This document shows positions 16,473 through 25,231 of a DNA stretch of 64,000 bases, piece after piece. The notes beneath the pieces were generated by a model. That model saw only the letters and a program-made list of their open reading frames with translations, ran no database searches and had not been told where the DNA came from. The stretch is from JAQVEB01 sp028698105 (GTDB lineage Bacteria > Bacteroidota > Bacteroidia > Bacteroidales > Dysgonomonadaceae): positions 1 through 64,000 of the forward strand of contig CAXYYA010000016.1 of assembly GCA_964293155.1 (NCBI GenBank), given 5' to 3'. The translations under genes were made by a program, and so were the position numbers. The stretch's first letter is position 1. Each line of letters starts with the position of its first letter.

Positions 16473-17702
16473 ATGCAATACAACATCTCCCCACCCGATA
16501 AAATACATCAGGCCATCACGCTCCCGCCTTCTAAAAGCATCAGCAACCGTTTGCTGATATTGAATGCGTTGAGTTACAGCGCCGAGACTATCGAAAACTT
16601 ATCGGATTGCGAAGACACACAGGTTATCATTGATGCATTTGCCTCTGAATCGAACGTGTTCGACGTGAAAGGCGCGGGAACGGCCATGCGCTTTCTAACG
16701 GCCTTTTTGGCCGCGATGGAAGGCGAGTGGATCATAAAAGGCAACGCGCGCATGCACGAGCGCCCCATTTATCCGCTTGTGGATACGCTTATCGCGTTGG
16801 GCGCCGAAATAAAATATCTGGAAAAAGAGGGTTATCCCCCACTGAAAATAAACGGCAAGCATCTGGAAGGAGGCGAAGTGTACATTTCGGGCAACATGAG
16901 TTCGCAATTTATCTCGGCTCTGCTCATGATCGCTCCGAAGATGGAGAAAGGACTCACGATTCATCTTGAAAACGAAGTGATCTCGAAACCCTATATCCGC
17001 CTCACACTGGGCTTGATGGAAGAATACGGCGTGAAAGCAAAGTGGGAAGGACAGGATATTTCGGTGAAAAACCAGGAATACGTTCCGAAAAAAATCAGGG
17101 TCGAAGCCGATTGGTCGGCTGCATCATATTGGTATTCTTTTGCCGCGCTGCTTCCCGAAAGTGAAATTACGTTATACGGCCTGCAGAAGAAGAGTTTGCA
17201 GGGCGACGCCAACCTCGTAAACCTGTTTGCCGATCTGGGCGTGACAACCGATTTTATTGAGAACGGCATCGTCATCAGAAAAACAAGAAAAACAATTAAG
17301 AAATTTTTTCACGATTTCGTGAACGAACCCGATTTGGCGCAAACTTTTGTGGTCACCTGTTGTTTATTAAACACCACGTTCATGTTTTCGGGAGTGCAAA
17401 CACTCAAAATAAAAGAAACCGACCGCATAGAAGCACTGAAAACCGAGCTTCAGAAACTCGGGTACACGATAAAATCGGACGATGCGCGGATCATGGAATG
17501 GGACGGCGAACGTTGCTTCCCCGCACCCGGTGTAGCCATCGCCTCGTATAACGACCACCGGATGGCGATGTCGTTTACTCCGGCTTGCATCCCGCTGGGA
17601 TCAATTACCATAGCCGATCCGCACGTGGTTTCGAAATCGTATCCCGATTTTTGGGCCGATATTAAAAGTGCCGGTTTCATCATTAAGGAAATTGAAGATT
17701 AA
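16473..17702 (+). CDS. aroA: 3-phosphoshikimate 1-carboxyvinyltransferase (EPSP synthase)
   Basis: Sixth step of the shikimate pathway: PEP plus shikimate 3-phosphate to EPSP. The 409-residue protein has PPSKSISNRLLIL near residue 18, GAGTAMRFLTAF near 70, SGNMSSQFISALL near 135, KETDRIEALKTEL near 310 and SYNDHRMAMSF near 355, all standard substrate-binding blocks. It is slightly shorter than the E. coli enzyme (427), as is usual in Bacteroidetes. The start at 16473 is fixed by the promoter and by homology (MQYNISPP). The product feeds chorismate, and hence the trp operon elsewhere in this window. The next gene begins at the very next base. Confidence 0.96.
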   Translation: MQYNISPPDKIHQAITLPPSKSISNRLLILNALSYSAETIENLSDCEDTQVIIDAFASESNVFDVKGAGTAMRFLTAFLAAMEGEWIIKGNARMHERPIYPLVDTLIALGAEIKYLEKEGYPPLKINGKHLEGGEVYISGNMSSQFISALLMIAPKMEKGLTIHLENEVISKPYIRLTLGLMEEYGVKAKWEGQDISVKNQEYVPKKIRVEADWSAASYWYSFAALLPESEITLYGLQKKSLQGDANLVNLFADLGVTTDFIENGIVIRKTRKTIKKFFHDFVNEPDLAQTFVVTCCLLNTTFMFSGVQTLKIKETDRIEALKTELQKLGYTIKSDDARIMEWDGERCFPAPGVAIASYNDHRMAMSFTPACIPLGSITIADPHVVSKSYPDFWADIKSAGFIIKEIED

Positions 17703-18125
17703 ATGCAAAGTTTACTTATATTTTTAGGCCTTATCGCCTTCTTTATTATAGCGCTCGCGTTATGGAACGCGGCACAGCGCAGAAAAGGGAACGTAAAGGA
17801 AAACGACCCCACCCCGTCAATCGTTGACGAAGGTTGCTGCGGCGCGCATGAGGTATGTGAAAAAGACAGCCTGATTGCGGCTTTCACCAAAGAACCGGAA
17901 TATTTTGACGACGAAGAACTGGACACCTATCAGGGAAAAGATGCCGCCTTATACACAGAACCTGAAGCGGAAGAATTCAGGGAAGTGTTTTATTCCATGC
18001 TGGACGAAGAAAAGCCACGGTGGATTAGAAGCCTTCAGATGCGCGGCATTGACCTGCCCAATCAGATAAAAGACGAAGTCTTGATGGTGATCAACGATTT
18101 GCGCCGCAAGAAAGTCCACGCGTAA
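17703..18125 (+). CDS. Small membrane-anchored conserved protein
   Basis: A 140-residue protein with one N-terminal transmembrane helix (residues 3-22) and an acidic cytoplasmic tail. A cysteine-rich motif CCGAHEVCEKD lies near residues 48-58 and an acidic stretch follows; the C-terminal 50 residues look helical (REVFYSMLDEE, RSLQMRGIDLP). Bacteroidetes homologues are usually labelled hypothetical (sometimes 'phospholipase' without visible basis). It abuts aroA exactly and precedes the ABC-3 permease by 6 nt, so a link to metal transport or envelope function is possible but unproven. Confidence 0.72.
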   Translation: MQSLLIFLGLIAFFIIALALWNAAQRRKGNVKENDPTPSIVDEGCCGAHEVCEKDSLIAAFTKEPEYFDDEELDTYQGKDAALYTEPEAEEFREVFYSMLDEEKPRWIRSLQMRGIDLPNQIKDEVLMVINDLRRKKVHA

Positions 18126-18131
18126 ACACGG

Positions 18132-18950
18132 ATGAACGTTTTAGAACTTTTCAATTACGCTTTTTTCAGAAATGCGCTGCTCGGAAGCCTTTTCGCGAGT
18201 ATTGCCGTAGGCATCATAGGCACGTACGTGGTTTCACGCCGGCTGGTCTTTATCAGCGGTGGTATCACGCATGCCTCGTTTGGCGGACTGGGTATCGGGT
18301 TCTACTTCGGGCTGAATCCCATTTTTTCGGCGATGGCGTTTTCTATATTTTCGGCTTTCGGCATCAAATGGCTTTCGGATAAACAAGGCGTGCGCAAAGA
18401 TTCGGCGATAGCCGTTTTCTGGTCGCTGGGAATGGCTGTGGGCATCATTCTCACGTTTCTCACGCCGGGTTACGCGCCCAACCTGTCGGAATACCTTTTC
18501 GGGAATATCCTGACCATTACGAAAACCGACATCTGGTCGTTGGTACTGCTGTCGGTGGTGTTAAGCCTGTTTTTTACGGTTTACTACCGCGACATCGTTT
18601 CGGTTTCCTTCGATGCGCAATTTGCCAAAACCCGCAGGGTTTCCATTCGTTTTATCGAATATGCCATGATGTTGTTTATTGCCGCAACCATTGTACTGAG
18701 TATCAGATTAGTTGGTATCGTTTTACTCCTTTCATTGATTACCGTTCCGCAGATGACGGCAAACCTCTTTACCGTAAACTACGCAAAAATCATCGGCTGG
18801 TCGGCCGGAATCAGTTTTATCGGATGCGTCGTCGGGCTGCTTTTATCGTATTACCTGAATGTCCCGAGCGGGGCGTTTATTATTTTCGTGTTGATTTTAA
18901 TGTTTTTTGTTGGAAAATTGATAAAATCGTTATCTTTGGGGAGAAAATAA
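18132..18950 (+). CDS. Zinc/manganese-type ABC transporter permease (ABC-3 family)
   Basis: A 272-residue inner membrane permease with about eight helices. Family features are the early ALLGSLFASIAVGIIGTYVV, the RRLVFISGGITHASFGG loop near residue 36 (contact with the ATPase) and RLVGIVLLLSLITVPQMTA. ABC-3 permeases work with a ZnuC-type ATPase and a ZnuA-type binding protein to import Zn, Mn or Fe; neither partner is in the window, so it must pair with genes elsewhere. It is the last gene of the aroA transcript. Confidence 0.92.
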   Translation: MNVLELFNYAFFRNALLGSLFASIAVGIIGTYVVSRRLVFISGGITHASFGGLGIGFYFGLNPIFSAMAFSIFSAFGIKWLSDKQGVRKDSAIAVFWSLGMAVGIILTFLTPGYAPNLSEYLFGNILTITKTDIWSLVLLSVVLSLFFTVYYRDIVSVSFDAQFAKTRRVSIRFIEYAMMLFIAATIVLSIRLVGIVLLLSLITVPQMTANLFTVNYAKIIGWSAGISFIGCVVGLLLSYYLNVPSGAFIIFVLILMFFVGKLIKSLSLGRK

Positions 18951-18984
18951 GTATTCTAAAATAATTATTGTAACGTTTTACATA

Positions 18985-19096
18985 GATAGGCTTACGCGAT
19001 AGTTCCCCTAACGGCGAAGATAGACTCACTTCGTTCGCGATAAAGTCGCGGCGTTTAATATTTCAAGAGGCTTTCTGCTTATCAGCGTAGCCTATC
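18985..19096. repeat. Palindrome-ended intergenic element
   Basis: GATAGGCTTACGC (18985-18997) and GCGTAGCCTATC (19085-19096) form inverted ends (one bulge) around about 90 nt of non-coding DNA rich in CG-containing words. CTTATCAG occurs twice near its right end. The internal TCACTTCGTTCGCG also occurs at about 41848 in another gap, so the element is probably a member of a dispersed family. Confidence 0.45.
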
Positions 19097-19198
19097 GCCG
19101 CAGGCTTATCAGACGAAAATATCACAATAATTCTTAGCATTTACTTAATAATTTTTTCTTAAAGAAATTTTACCACTTATCATTAATAATCTGACATC

Positions 19199-21943
19199 GT
19201 GCCAATAAAACTTTTTCATATTCTTTTAATTGTGTTCTTTGCCCTCATTTTCATTGGTTGTGAAAACGAAAAAAAAGAGAAAGAATATGTTGTAGGTTTC
19301 TCGCAATGTATGACGGATGATGTGTGGCGGCAGGCCATGGAAATAGAAATGAATATCGAAGCTTCGGGGCACGATAATTTAACCATTCTATTACGAGACG
19401 CCCACGAAAACAATCAACTTCAAATTGAACAGATACGCGAACTAATCAGTAAAGGAGTGGACGTTCTGATCATTTCGCCAAACGAATCCGATTTTATTAC
19501 GCCCGTTGCTGTAGAAGCATACAAGGCAGGCATTCCTACTATTATTGTGGACAGAAAAATCAATTCCGACGAATATACATCTTACGTGGGTGGTGATAGT
19601 TATCAAATAGGAAAAATGGCCGGACAATATGCAAGTTCATTGTTGCCGTCCGGTGCAACCATTCTCGAAGTATGGGGAACCAAGACCACTTCTCCGGCTC
19701 AGGAGCGCCATAATGGGTTTATTGACGGATTGGATAAATCGAAAAACTTTCACTTCATAACCATCGAGGGCAAATGGCGAAGAGAGATTGCAAAAATCGA
19801 GGCCGAAAAAATAACAGATTATGGTAAAATAGATTTAGTGTATGCCCATAACGATGTAATGGCTTTGGGTGCACGCGATGCTATTATGGCAACCGACTCA
19901 TCTCTTGTTCAGAAAATAAAAATTCTCGGAGTTGACGGAGCATTCGGTAAAGACGCAGGCCTTGAAGCTGTTGCCGATGAGCGCTTAGACGCTTCGTTCC
20001 TCTATCCTACCGGCGGCGATCAGATAATAAAAACGGCGATGAAAATCGTTCGCGGCGAGCCTGTTGATAAGCGATATATTCTCAATACTGCGCTGATTGA
20101 TAAGCCGACTGCAACTACGTTGCTCATGCAATCCAATCAACTCATCAACTATCAGAAAAGGATAGAGCAGCAAAGGCAGCTTATGAAAAACACGTTGACC
20201 AGATTCAGTATTCTGAGACATTCTCTCAGAACCATACTCATATTGATGGCCGTCTTGGTTGCCTTTGCCATATACATTTTTTTCATTAACCGGAAGATCA
20301 AAAAAAGAAATCACCAACTCAGGGTAATAAATAACGAAACCGAGAAACAAAAAGAACAACTTATTGCTTTAAATGAGCAAATCAAAGAAGTTACCGACGA
20401 AAAAGTACGTTTTTTCATGAACGTATCTCACGAAGTGAAAACTCCGCTCACGCTCATTCTGAATCCAATAGAAAAATGGATAAAAAACACGTCGGACTTG
20501 CATCTTCAAGCCGATTTATTGCGGATGAAGAAAAATGCAGACAGGCTTACCCGCGTAATTAACCAATTACTGGATTTTCAAAAAATAGAGAGCAATAAAC
20601 TCCAGTTAGACTTGGGCTATAAGGATATGGTTTCATTGGCAGCATCGGTAAAATCTCTTTTCGATGGGCTTGCCGAATCCCGAAATATAAGTTACTCCTT
20701 TGAATCCAACCAACCGGCTTTAAACATTTGGTTCGATAACGATAAAATAGAAAAAGTGCTGGTAAATCTGTTATCAAACGCTTTTAAGTTTACGCCGGAC
20801 GGAGGAAAAATAAATGTGGCCGTCCATACAGCCGAAAATATGGTTTCCATAGCAGTAAAAGACAACGGAAGCGGTATCAATAAGGAGAAACTGCCGTTTG
20901 TTTTTGACCGTTTTTACACAGATACCACAAACAACAGCACAGGAACAGGAATTGGATTGCATCTCTCTCAGGAATTTATGAAACTTCACGGAGGTAATAT
21001 TACCGTGCAAAGTGTTCCTGATCAGGAAACAATTTTCAGGATTGACATTCCGATAAGAAAAGAATATACCTCACCTGAGTCTGCGACAAAAGAAGAACAT
21101 CCCGAATTCTTTCATTCCGTACTCCCTGATATCAACAAAGAACTCACGAACGAAATTATCGGCAAAAAATACGATTATACGATATTGGTAGTGGAGGATG
21201 ATGAAGATATCCGTGAATATTTGGTTGATGAACTGTCCGATAGTTTCCGTATTATCAGTGCCGGTAACGGCGCAGATGCGTTGCAGATTTTAAATGAGAA
21301 CAGCCACGTAACACTTGTTTTGAGTGACGTGCTCATGCCCGAAATGAACGGGTTCGATTTGTGCCGGAACATTAAGTCATCTCCCGAACTGTCGGATATT
21401 CCGGTTATCTTGCTCACGGCCTTGTCTGAAATTGACCAACGTATTTACGGCATAGCGGAAGGCGCCGATGATTACATTCAGAAACCGTTTCAAATTGACT
21501 ATGTTAAGATAAAAATCATCCGGCTGCTCGAAGAAAAACGGCAGTTGCAAAAGAAATTCATGAAAACCATGCAGGCGGGTGGAACTCCATTAAGTAACGA
21601 GGATACAGAAATTCTTGATAGCGACAAGTTGTTTCTAAATAAATTCATCGCCCAACTGGAATCATCTTACGCACAATCGGATGTTTCCGTGGAAAAAATA
21701 AGCGAGCAGCTTGGCGTTTCACGCGTACATCTTTACCGTAAAATAAAAGAGATAACGGGGCTTACCCCCGTGGACTATCTGCGTAATTTTCGTCTGGCGA
21801 AAGCGGTCAATCTTTTAGGTCAGCGTCGTTATTCCATCAGTGAAATCGCCTATCAAACAGGTTTTTCGTCACCCGCCTATTTTACCAAATGCTTCAGAGA
21901 CGTATTCAACATGACTCCATCCGAATACGCGGAAAAAAACTAA
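19199..21943 (+). CDS. Hybrid two-component sensor/regulator with periplasmic sugar-binding domain
   Basis: A 914-residue one-protein signalling system. In order: lipobox-like N-terminus (LIFIGC21), type I periplasmic sugar-binding domain of the ribose/LacI kind (about 29-310), a membrane helix (about 346-364), HisKA with FFMNVSHEVKTPLTL (His near 413), HATPase with DNGSG and GTGIGL, a receiver with VVEDDEDIREYL and phospho-acceptor Asp in LSDVLMPEMNG (near 711), and a C-terminal AraC-type HTH pair. The architecture and its place beside GH32/susCD match the fructose-sensing fructan regulator of Bacteroides (BT1754 type). The start is GTG; the lipobox is unusual for a membrane-spanning sensor. 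It should activate the locus when fructose is bound. Confidence 0.93.
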   Translation: MPIKLFHILLIVFFALIFIGCENEKKEKEYVVGFSQCMTDDVWRQAMEIEMNIEASGHDNLTILLRDAHENNQLQIEQIRELISKGVDVLIISPNESDFITPVAVEAYKAGIPTIIVDRKINSDEYTSYVGGDSYQIGKMAGQYASSLLPSGATILEVWGTKTTSPAQERHNGFIDGLDKSKNFHFITIEGKWRREIAKIEAEKITDYGKIDLVYAHNDVMALGARDAIMATDSSLVQKIKILGVDGAFGKDAGLEAVADERLDASFLYPTGGDQIIKTAMKIVRGEPVDKRYILNTALIDKPTATTLLMQSNQLINYQKRIEQQRQLMKNTLTRFSILRHSLRTILILMAVLVAFAIYIFFINRKIKKRNHQLRVINNETEKQKEQLIALNEQIKEVTDEKVRFFMNVSHEVKTPLTLILNPIEKWIKNTSDLHLQADLLRMKKNADRLTRVINQLLDFQKIESNKLQLDLGYKDMVSLAASVKSLFDGLAESRNISYSFESNQPALNIWFDNDKIEKVLVNLLSNAFKFTPDGGKINVAVHTAENMVSIAVKDNGSGINKEKLPFVFDRFYTDTTNNSTGTGIGLHLSQEFMKLHGGNITVQSVPDQETIFRIDIPIRKEYTSPESATKEEHPEFFHSVLPDINKELTNEIIGKKYDYTILVVEDDEDIREYLVDELSDSFRIISAGNGADALQILNENSHVTLVLSDVLMPEMNGFDLCRNIKSSPELSDIPVILLTALSEIDQRIYGIAEGADDYIQKPFQIDYVKIKIIRLLEEKRQLQKKFMKTMQAGGTPLSNEDTEILDSDKLFLNKFIAQLESSYAQSDVSVEKISEQLGVSRVHLYRKIKEITGLTPVDYLRNFRLAKAVNLLGQRRYSISEIAYQTGFSSPAYFTKCFRDVFNMTPSEYAEKN

Positions 21944-21963
21944 ACTTCTCCTCTATCAATTTC

Positions 21964-21982
21964 GTAACATTCCTGTAACATT
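21964..21982 (+). promoter_or_regulatory. Direct repeat GTAACATT upstream of susC
   Basis: Two exact copies of GTAACATT (21964-21971 and 21975-21982), 11 bp apart; a third related word, GTTACATT, is near 22034. Located between the hybrid regulator gene and the first susC, this is a candidate operator for the AraC-type output domain. Inference only. Confidence 0.35.
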
Positions 21983-22109
21983 ATTGATATCTAAGTAATT
22001 TATTTATTGTATTTTACAATATTTATAGCATTTGTTACATTTTTTATCGTACGTTTTTTGAGTTTGCAATATCATTGCAGTGGAAATATAAACACAAAAA
22101 TTAAAGCGT

Positions 22110-25100
22110 ATGTACAAAATTCTGAACCTAAAAAAGAGTATAATCGGCGTAATACTCTTGTGTTGGGTACAAATCATTTTTGCCCAGCAAATTACCGTAA
22201 AATCCACAATCGTGGATGCGAACAATGAACCCGTTATTGGGGCAACTATTTTAGAAAAAGGCACAAGTAACGGTACTGTAACCGATTACGACGGAAACTT
22301 TTCTTTAAATGTTGCTGAAGCAAGCACAATTGTAATTAGTTACGTCGGGTTCATTACATTGGAAATGAGTGCACGTGAAGTCCCCGCCCAAATCGTGCTG
22401 AAAGAAGATGCCACTGCGCTATCGGAGATAGTTGTAACAGGCTATACTACGCAAAAAAAGGCAGACTTAACTGGGGCAGTATCGGTTGTTAAGATGGATG
22501 ATATCGAAAACATGAATACCGGTAATGCCATGAAATCATTACAAGGACGTGTGCCGGGCGTGTTCATACAAACCAGTGGAGCTCCCGACGGAGGCGCTTC
22601 CGTACGAATCAGAGGGATTGGCACACTCGGAAATAATGACCCCTTGTACATTATTGACGGAGTACCCAGTAAGCGTTCCCTGAATGAATTATCGGCGTCG
22701 GATATTGAATCGATTCAGGTTCTGAAAGACGCTTCTTCGGCAAGTATCTATGGGTCAAGAGCTGCAAACGGTGTAATTATTGTGACCACCAAAAAAGGAA
22801 ATCGGAACGAAACAAAAGTTGATTTTCGTGCTTCCCTTACAGCGCAAAACTATTACAAGTCATTGGATTTACTCGATGCCGAAGAAAGAGGAATAGTACA
22901 GTGGAGAGCAGCAATGAATGACGGTGTTAATCCCAATTTCGGGGTGTATAATTTTGAATGGCATGGAGATGCCAATACCGGATATATATTGGACAGAGTA
23001 ATAATGCCTGAATACTTGGATCAGCAAAAAACCATGCGCCCTGCTAACACCGATTGGATGAAAGAAGTCGGCAGAACAGGATGGACTCAAAACTACAGTT
23101 TAACGTTATCTACCGGAACGGATAAAGGACGCGCTTTATTTTCAGTGGATTATTTCGACAATACGGGTACAGTTAAAGGAACTTCGTACAATAGAATTAC
23201 GGCTCGTATTAATTCGGATTATACATTGTTGAATGACCGTTTAAAGATTGGAGAAAACTTAGCGGTATCAAAAATGAGGAGGTCGATGATAGATTCATGG
23301 GGAATACTCAATATGACGCATGAAATTCAACCGATAATTCCGGTTCACACCATCGATGGTGGATGGGGCGGCCCTGTAGCGGGTATGAGCGACAGACAAA
23401 ACCCCGTTCGTATTATTGAAGACAATAAGCAAAATTATAACGATTTAGTCCGGTTATTTGGCAATGTAAATCTCGATTTAAAGATACTGGAAAATTTGAA
23501 TTTCCGTTCCACCCTTGGTATTGATTATACAGGATTCTGGCAACGCAACATGCAACTAAAATATGTATCGGGATTCATGTCTGAAAATACAAACCGAGTG
23601 GATGTTGCAGCAAATTATGCAGGAAACTGGATTTTAAGTAATACATTGAATTACAATCTGGAGAGCGGTAAAAACATCTTCGATATCATGGTTGGTCAGG
23701 AGATGATCAAATATAATTTTCAATCAGTTAACGCCGGTAGAGATGTCTTCGCGTCTGAAGAGCCCGATTATATGTATCTGGATGCAGGAGAAAAAAACAG
23801 GCGCAACGGTGGAATCGCAACCGCTTATTCCCTTTTATCCTATTTTGGAAAAGTGAATTACAATTACGACAACAGATATCTCGCTTCCGCAACACTTCGC
23901 TACGACGGCTCATCAAGGTTCGGTGCAAACAACAGATACGGGTTTTTCCCCGCATTTTCTCTCGGATGGAGACTCAGTCAGGAAACTTTCTTTCAGGAAG
24001 CGTTTCCGGATGTATCCGACTTAAAACTTCGTTACGGTTGGGGACAAACAGGAAATCAGGAAATTGGCGATTTCGCATCGTTAGGTCTTTATCAAGCTCT
24101 TTACGGTTCAGACCCAACCTGGGCATGGGATAACGGAACTGCTTATGATATTTATGGAACCGGTGCGGGAGACCTTTTATCGGGATACCGCAGAATACAA
24201 CAAGCCAATCCGAATTTAAGATGGGAAGCCACAACTCAAAACAACTTTGGATTCGACTTCGGCTTTTTAAATCAAAAATTTACCGGTTCATTCGATTATT
24301 TCTTTAAATCAACAAAAGATATCTTAATAAATCCGCCCTACATAGCAACTATAGGCGAAGGAGGAAGCCGTTGGGTAAATGGCGCAACGCTCGAAAACCG
24401 AGGTTTGGAGTTCATTTTATCCTACAACGATAAAATAGGAGACGTGGGATTAAACATTACCGGAAATATCTCCAACTACAAAAACAAGGTGGTAAAATTG
24501 CCGGAAGACGTTATTAATTCGTATCCCGGAAATGGCAATGACCAAACTATTTTGGGCAGGCCGCTGAATTCCATGTTCGGGTATGTAGCCGATGGAATTT
24601 TCCAGACTCAGGCCGAAGTGGATGCTCACGTGCAACAAACAGGAAAAGGAGTTGGACGCATTCGGTATAAAAACATAAATGGAGATAACGTAATCAACGA
24701 CGAGGACAGGACATGGATAGGTGTAAGCGACCCCGATTTCATTTACGGGCTGAATGTCGCTCTCGATTGGAAAAGTTTTGATTTCAGTATGTTTTGGAAA
24801 GGATTGGTAGGTTATCATGTAAATAACGATGTAAAAAGATATACCGATTTTATCAGTTTTTTTGGAGGGCATAACTACGGAAGAAGAACATTGGAGGCAT
24901 GGACGCCACAAAATACATCTTCAACTATTCCTATGTTATCTTTAAACGATAACAATTTCGAAAGCCGTTTCTCCACATACTTTATAGAAAATGCTTCTTT
25001 TCTAAAATTATCTAACATGGAAATTGGGTACACTATTCCCAAAGAAAAATTAAATACGCTTTTTATCCAAAATGCACGTATTTATTTATCCGGACAAAAT

Positions 25101-25220
25101 TTATTAACAATTAAAAAATGGTGGGGAAACAACGGGTATACCGGTGTAGATCCGGAAACACCAAACCTTGGCTATCCTTTTCCATTCTCTTTCACTTTTG
25201 GTATAAACATGACTTTTTAA
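22110..25220 (+). CDS. SusC/RagA TonB-linked outer membrane transporter (fructan locus)
   Basis: A 1036-residue SusC-like porin for TonB-powered import of oligosaccharides. It has a signal peptide ending IIFAQQ, a carboxypeptidase-regulatory-like domain (GATILEKGTSNGTVTDYDGNF, residues 45-65), the plug (TTQKKADLTGAVSVV; SLQGRVPGVFIQTSG; RIRGIGTLGNNDPLYIIDGVP; SIYGSRAANGVIIVTTKKG) and a long barrel ending in the aromatic ...FGINMTF. No STN domain is present, so it is not an anti-sigma-coupled receptor; control comes from the upstream hybrid regulator. SusD follows 11 nt later. Confidence 0.96.
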   Translation: MYKILNLKKSIIGVILLCWVQIIFAQQITVKSTIVDANNEPVIGATILEKGTSNGTVTDYDGNFSLNVAEASTIVISYVGFITLEMSAREVPAQIVLKEDATALSEIVVTGYTTQKKADLTGAVSVVKMDDIENMNTGNAMKSLQGRVPGVFIQTSGAPDGGASVRIRGIGTLGNNDPLYIIDGVPSKRSLNELSASDIESIQVLKDASSASIYGSRAANGVIIVTTKKGNRNETKVDFRASLTAQNYYKSLDLLDAEERGIVQWRAAMNDGVNPNFGVYNFEWHGDANTGYILDRVIMPEYLDQQKTMRPANTDWMKEVGRTGWTQNYSLTLSTGTDKGRALFSVDYFDNTGTVKGTSYNRITARINSDYTLLNDRLKIGENLAVSKMRRSMIDSWGILNMTHEIQPIIPVHTIDGGWGGPVAGMSDRQNPVRIIEDNKQNYNDLVRLFGNVNLDLKILENLNFRSTLGIDYTGFWQRNMQLKYVSGFMSENTNRVDVAANYAGNWILSNTLNYNLESGKNIFDIMVGQEMIKYNFQSVNAGRDVFASEEPDYMYLDAGEKNRRNGGIATAYSLLSYFGKVNYNYDNRYLASATLRYDGSSRFGANNRYGFFPAFSLGWRLSQETFFQEAFPDVSDLKLRYGWGQTGNQEIGDFASLGLYQALYGSDPTWAWDNGTAYDIYGTGAGDLLSGYRRIQQANPNLRWEATTQNNFGFDFGFLNQKFTGSFDYFFKSTKDILINPPYIATIGEGGSRWVNGATLENRGLEFILSYNDKIGDVGLNITGNISNYKNKVVKLPEDVINSYPGNGNDQTILGRPLNSMFGYVADGIFQTQAEVDAHVQQTGKGVGRIRYKNINGDNVINDEDRTWIGVSDPDFIYGLNVALDWKSFDFSMFWKGLVGYHVNNDVKRYTDFISFFGGHNYGRRTLEAWTPQNTSSTIPMLSLNDNNFESRFSTYFIENASFLKLSNMEIGYTIPKEKLNTLFIQNARIYLSGQNLLTIKKWWGNNGYTGVDPETPNLGYPFPFSFTFGINMTF

Positions 25221-25231
25221 TTACTTGAATT

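Noticed and set aside
22224..22245. Possible tRNA or small RNA genes in the window
   Set aside because: I looked for T-loop and acceptor-stem patterns in all gaps between genes and found none convincing; the GGGGCAACT-like words in coding sequence are part of susC.
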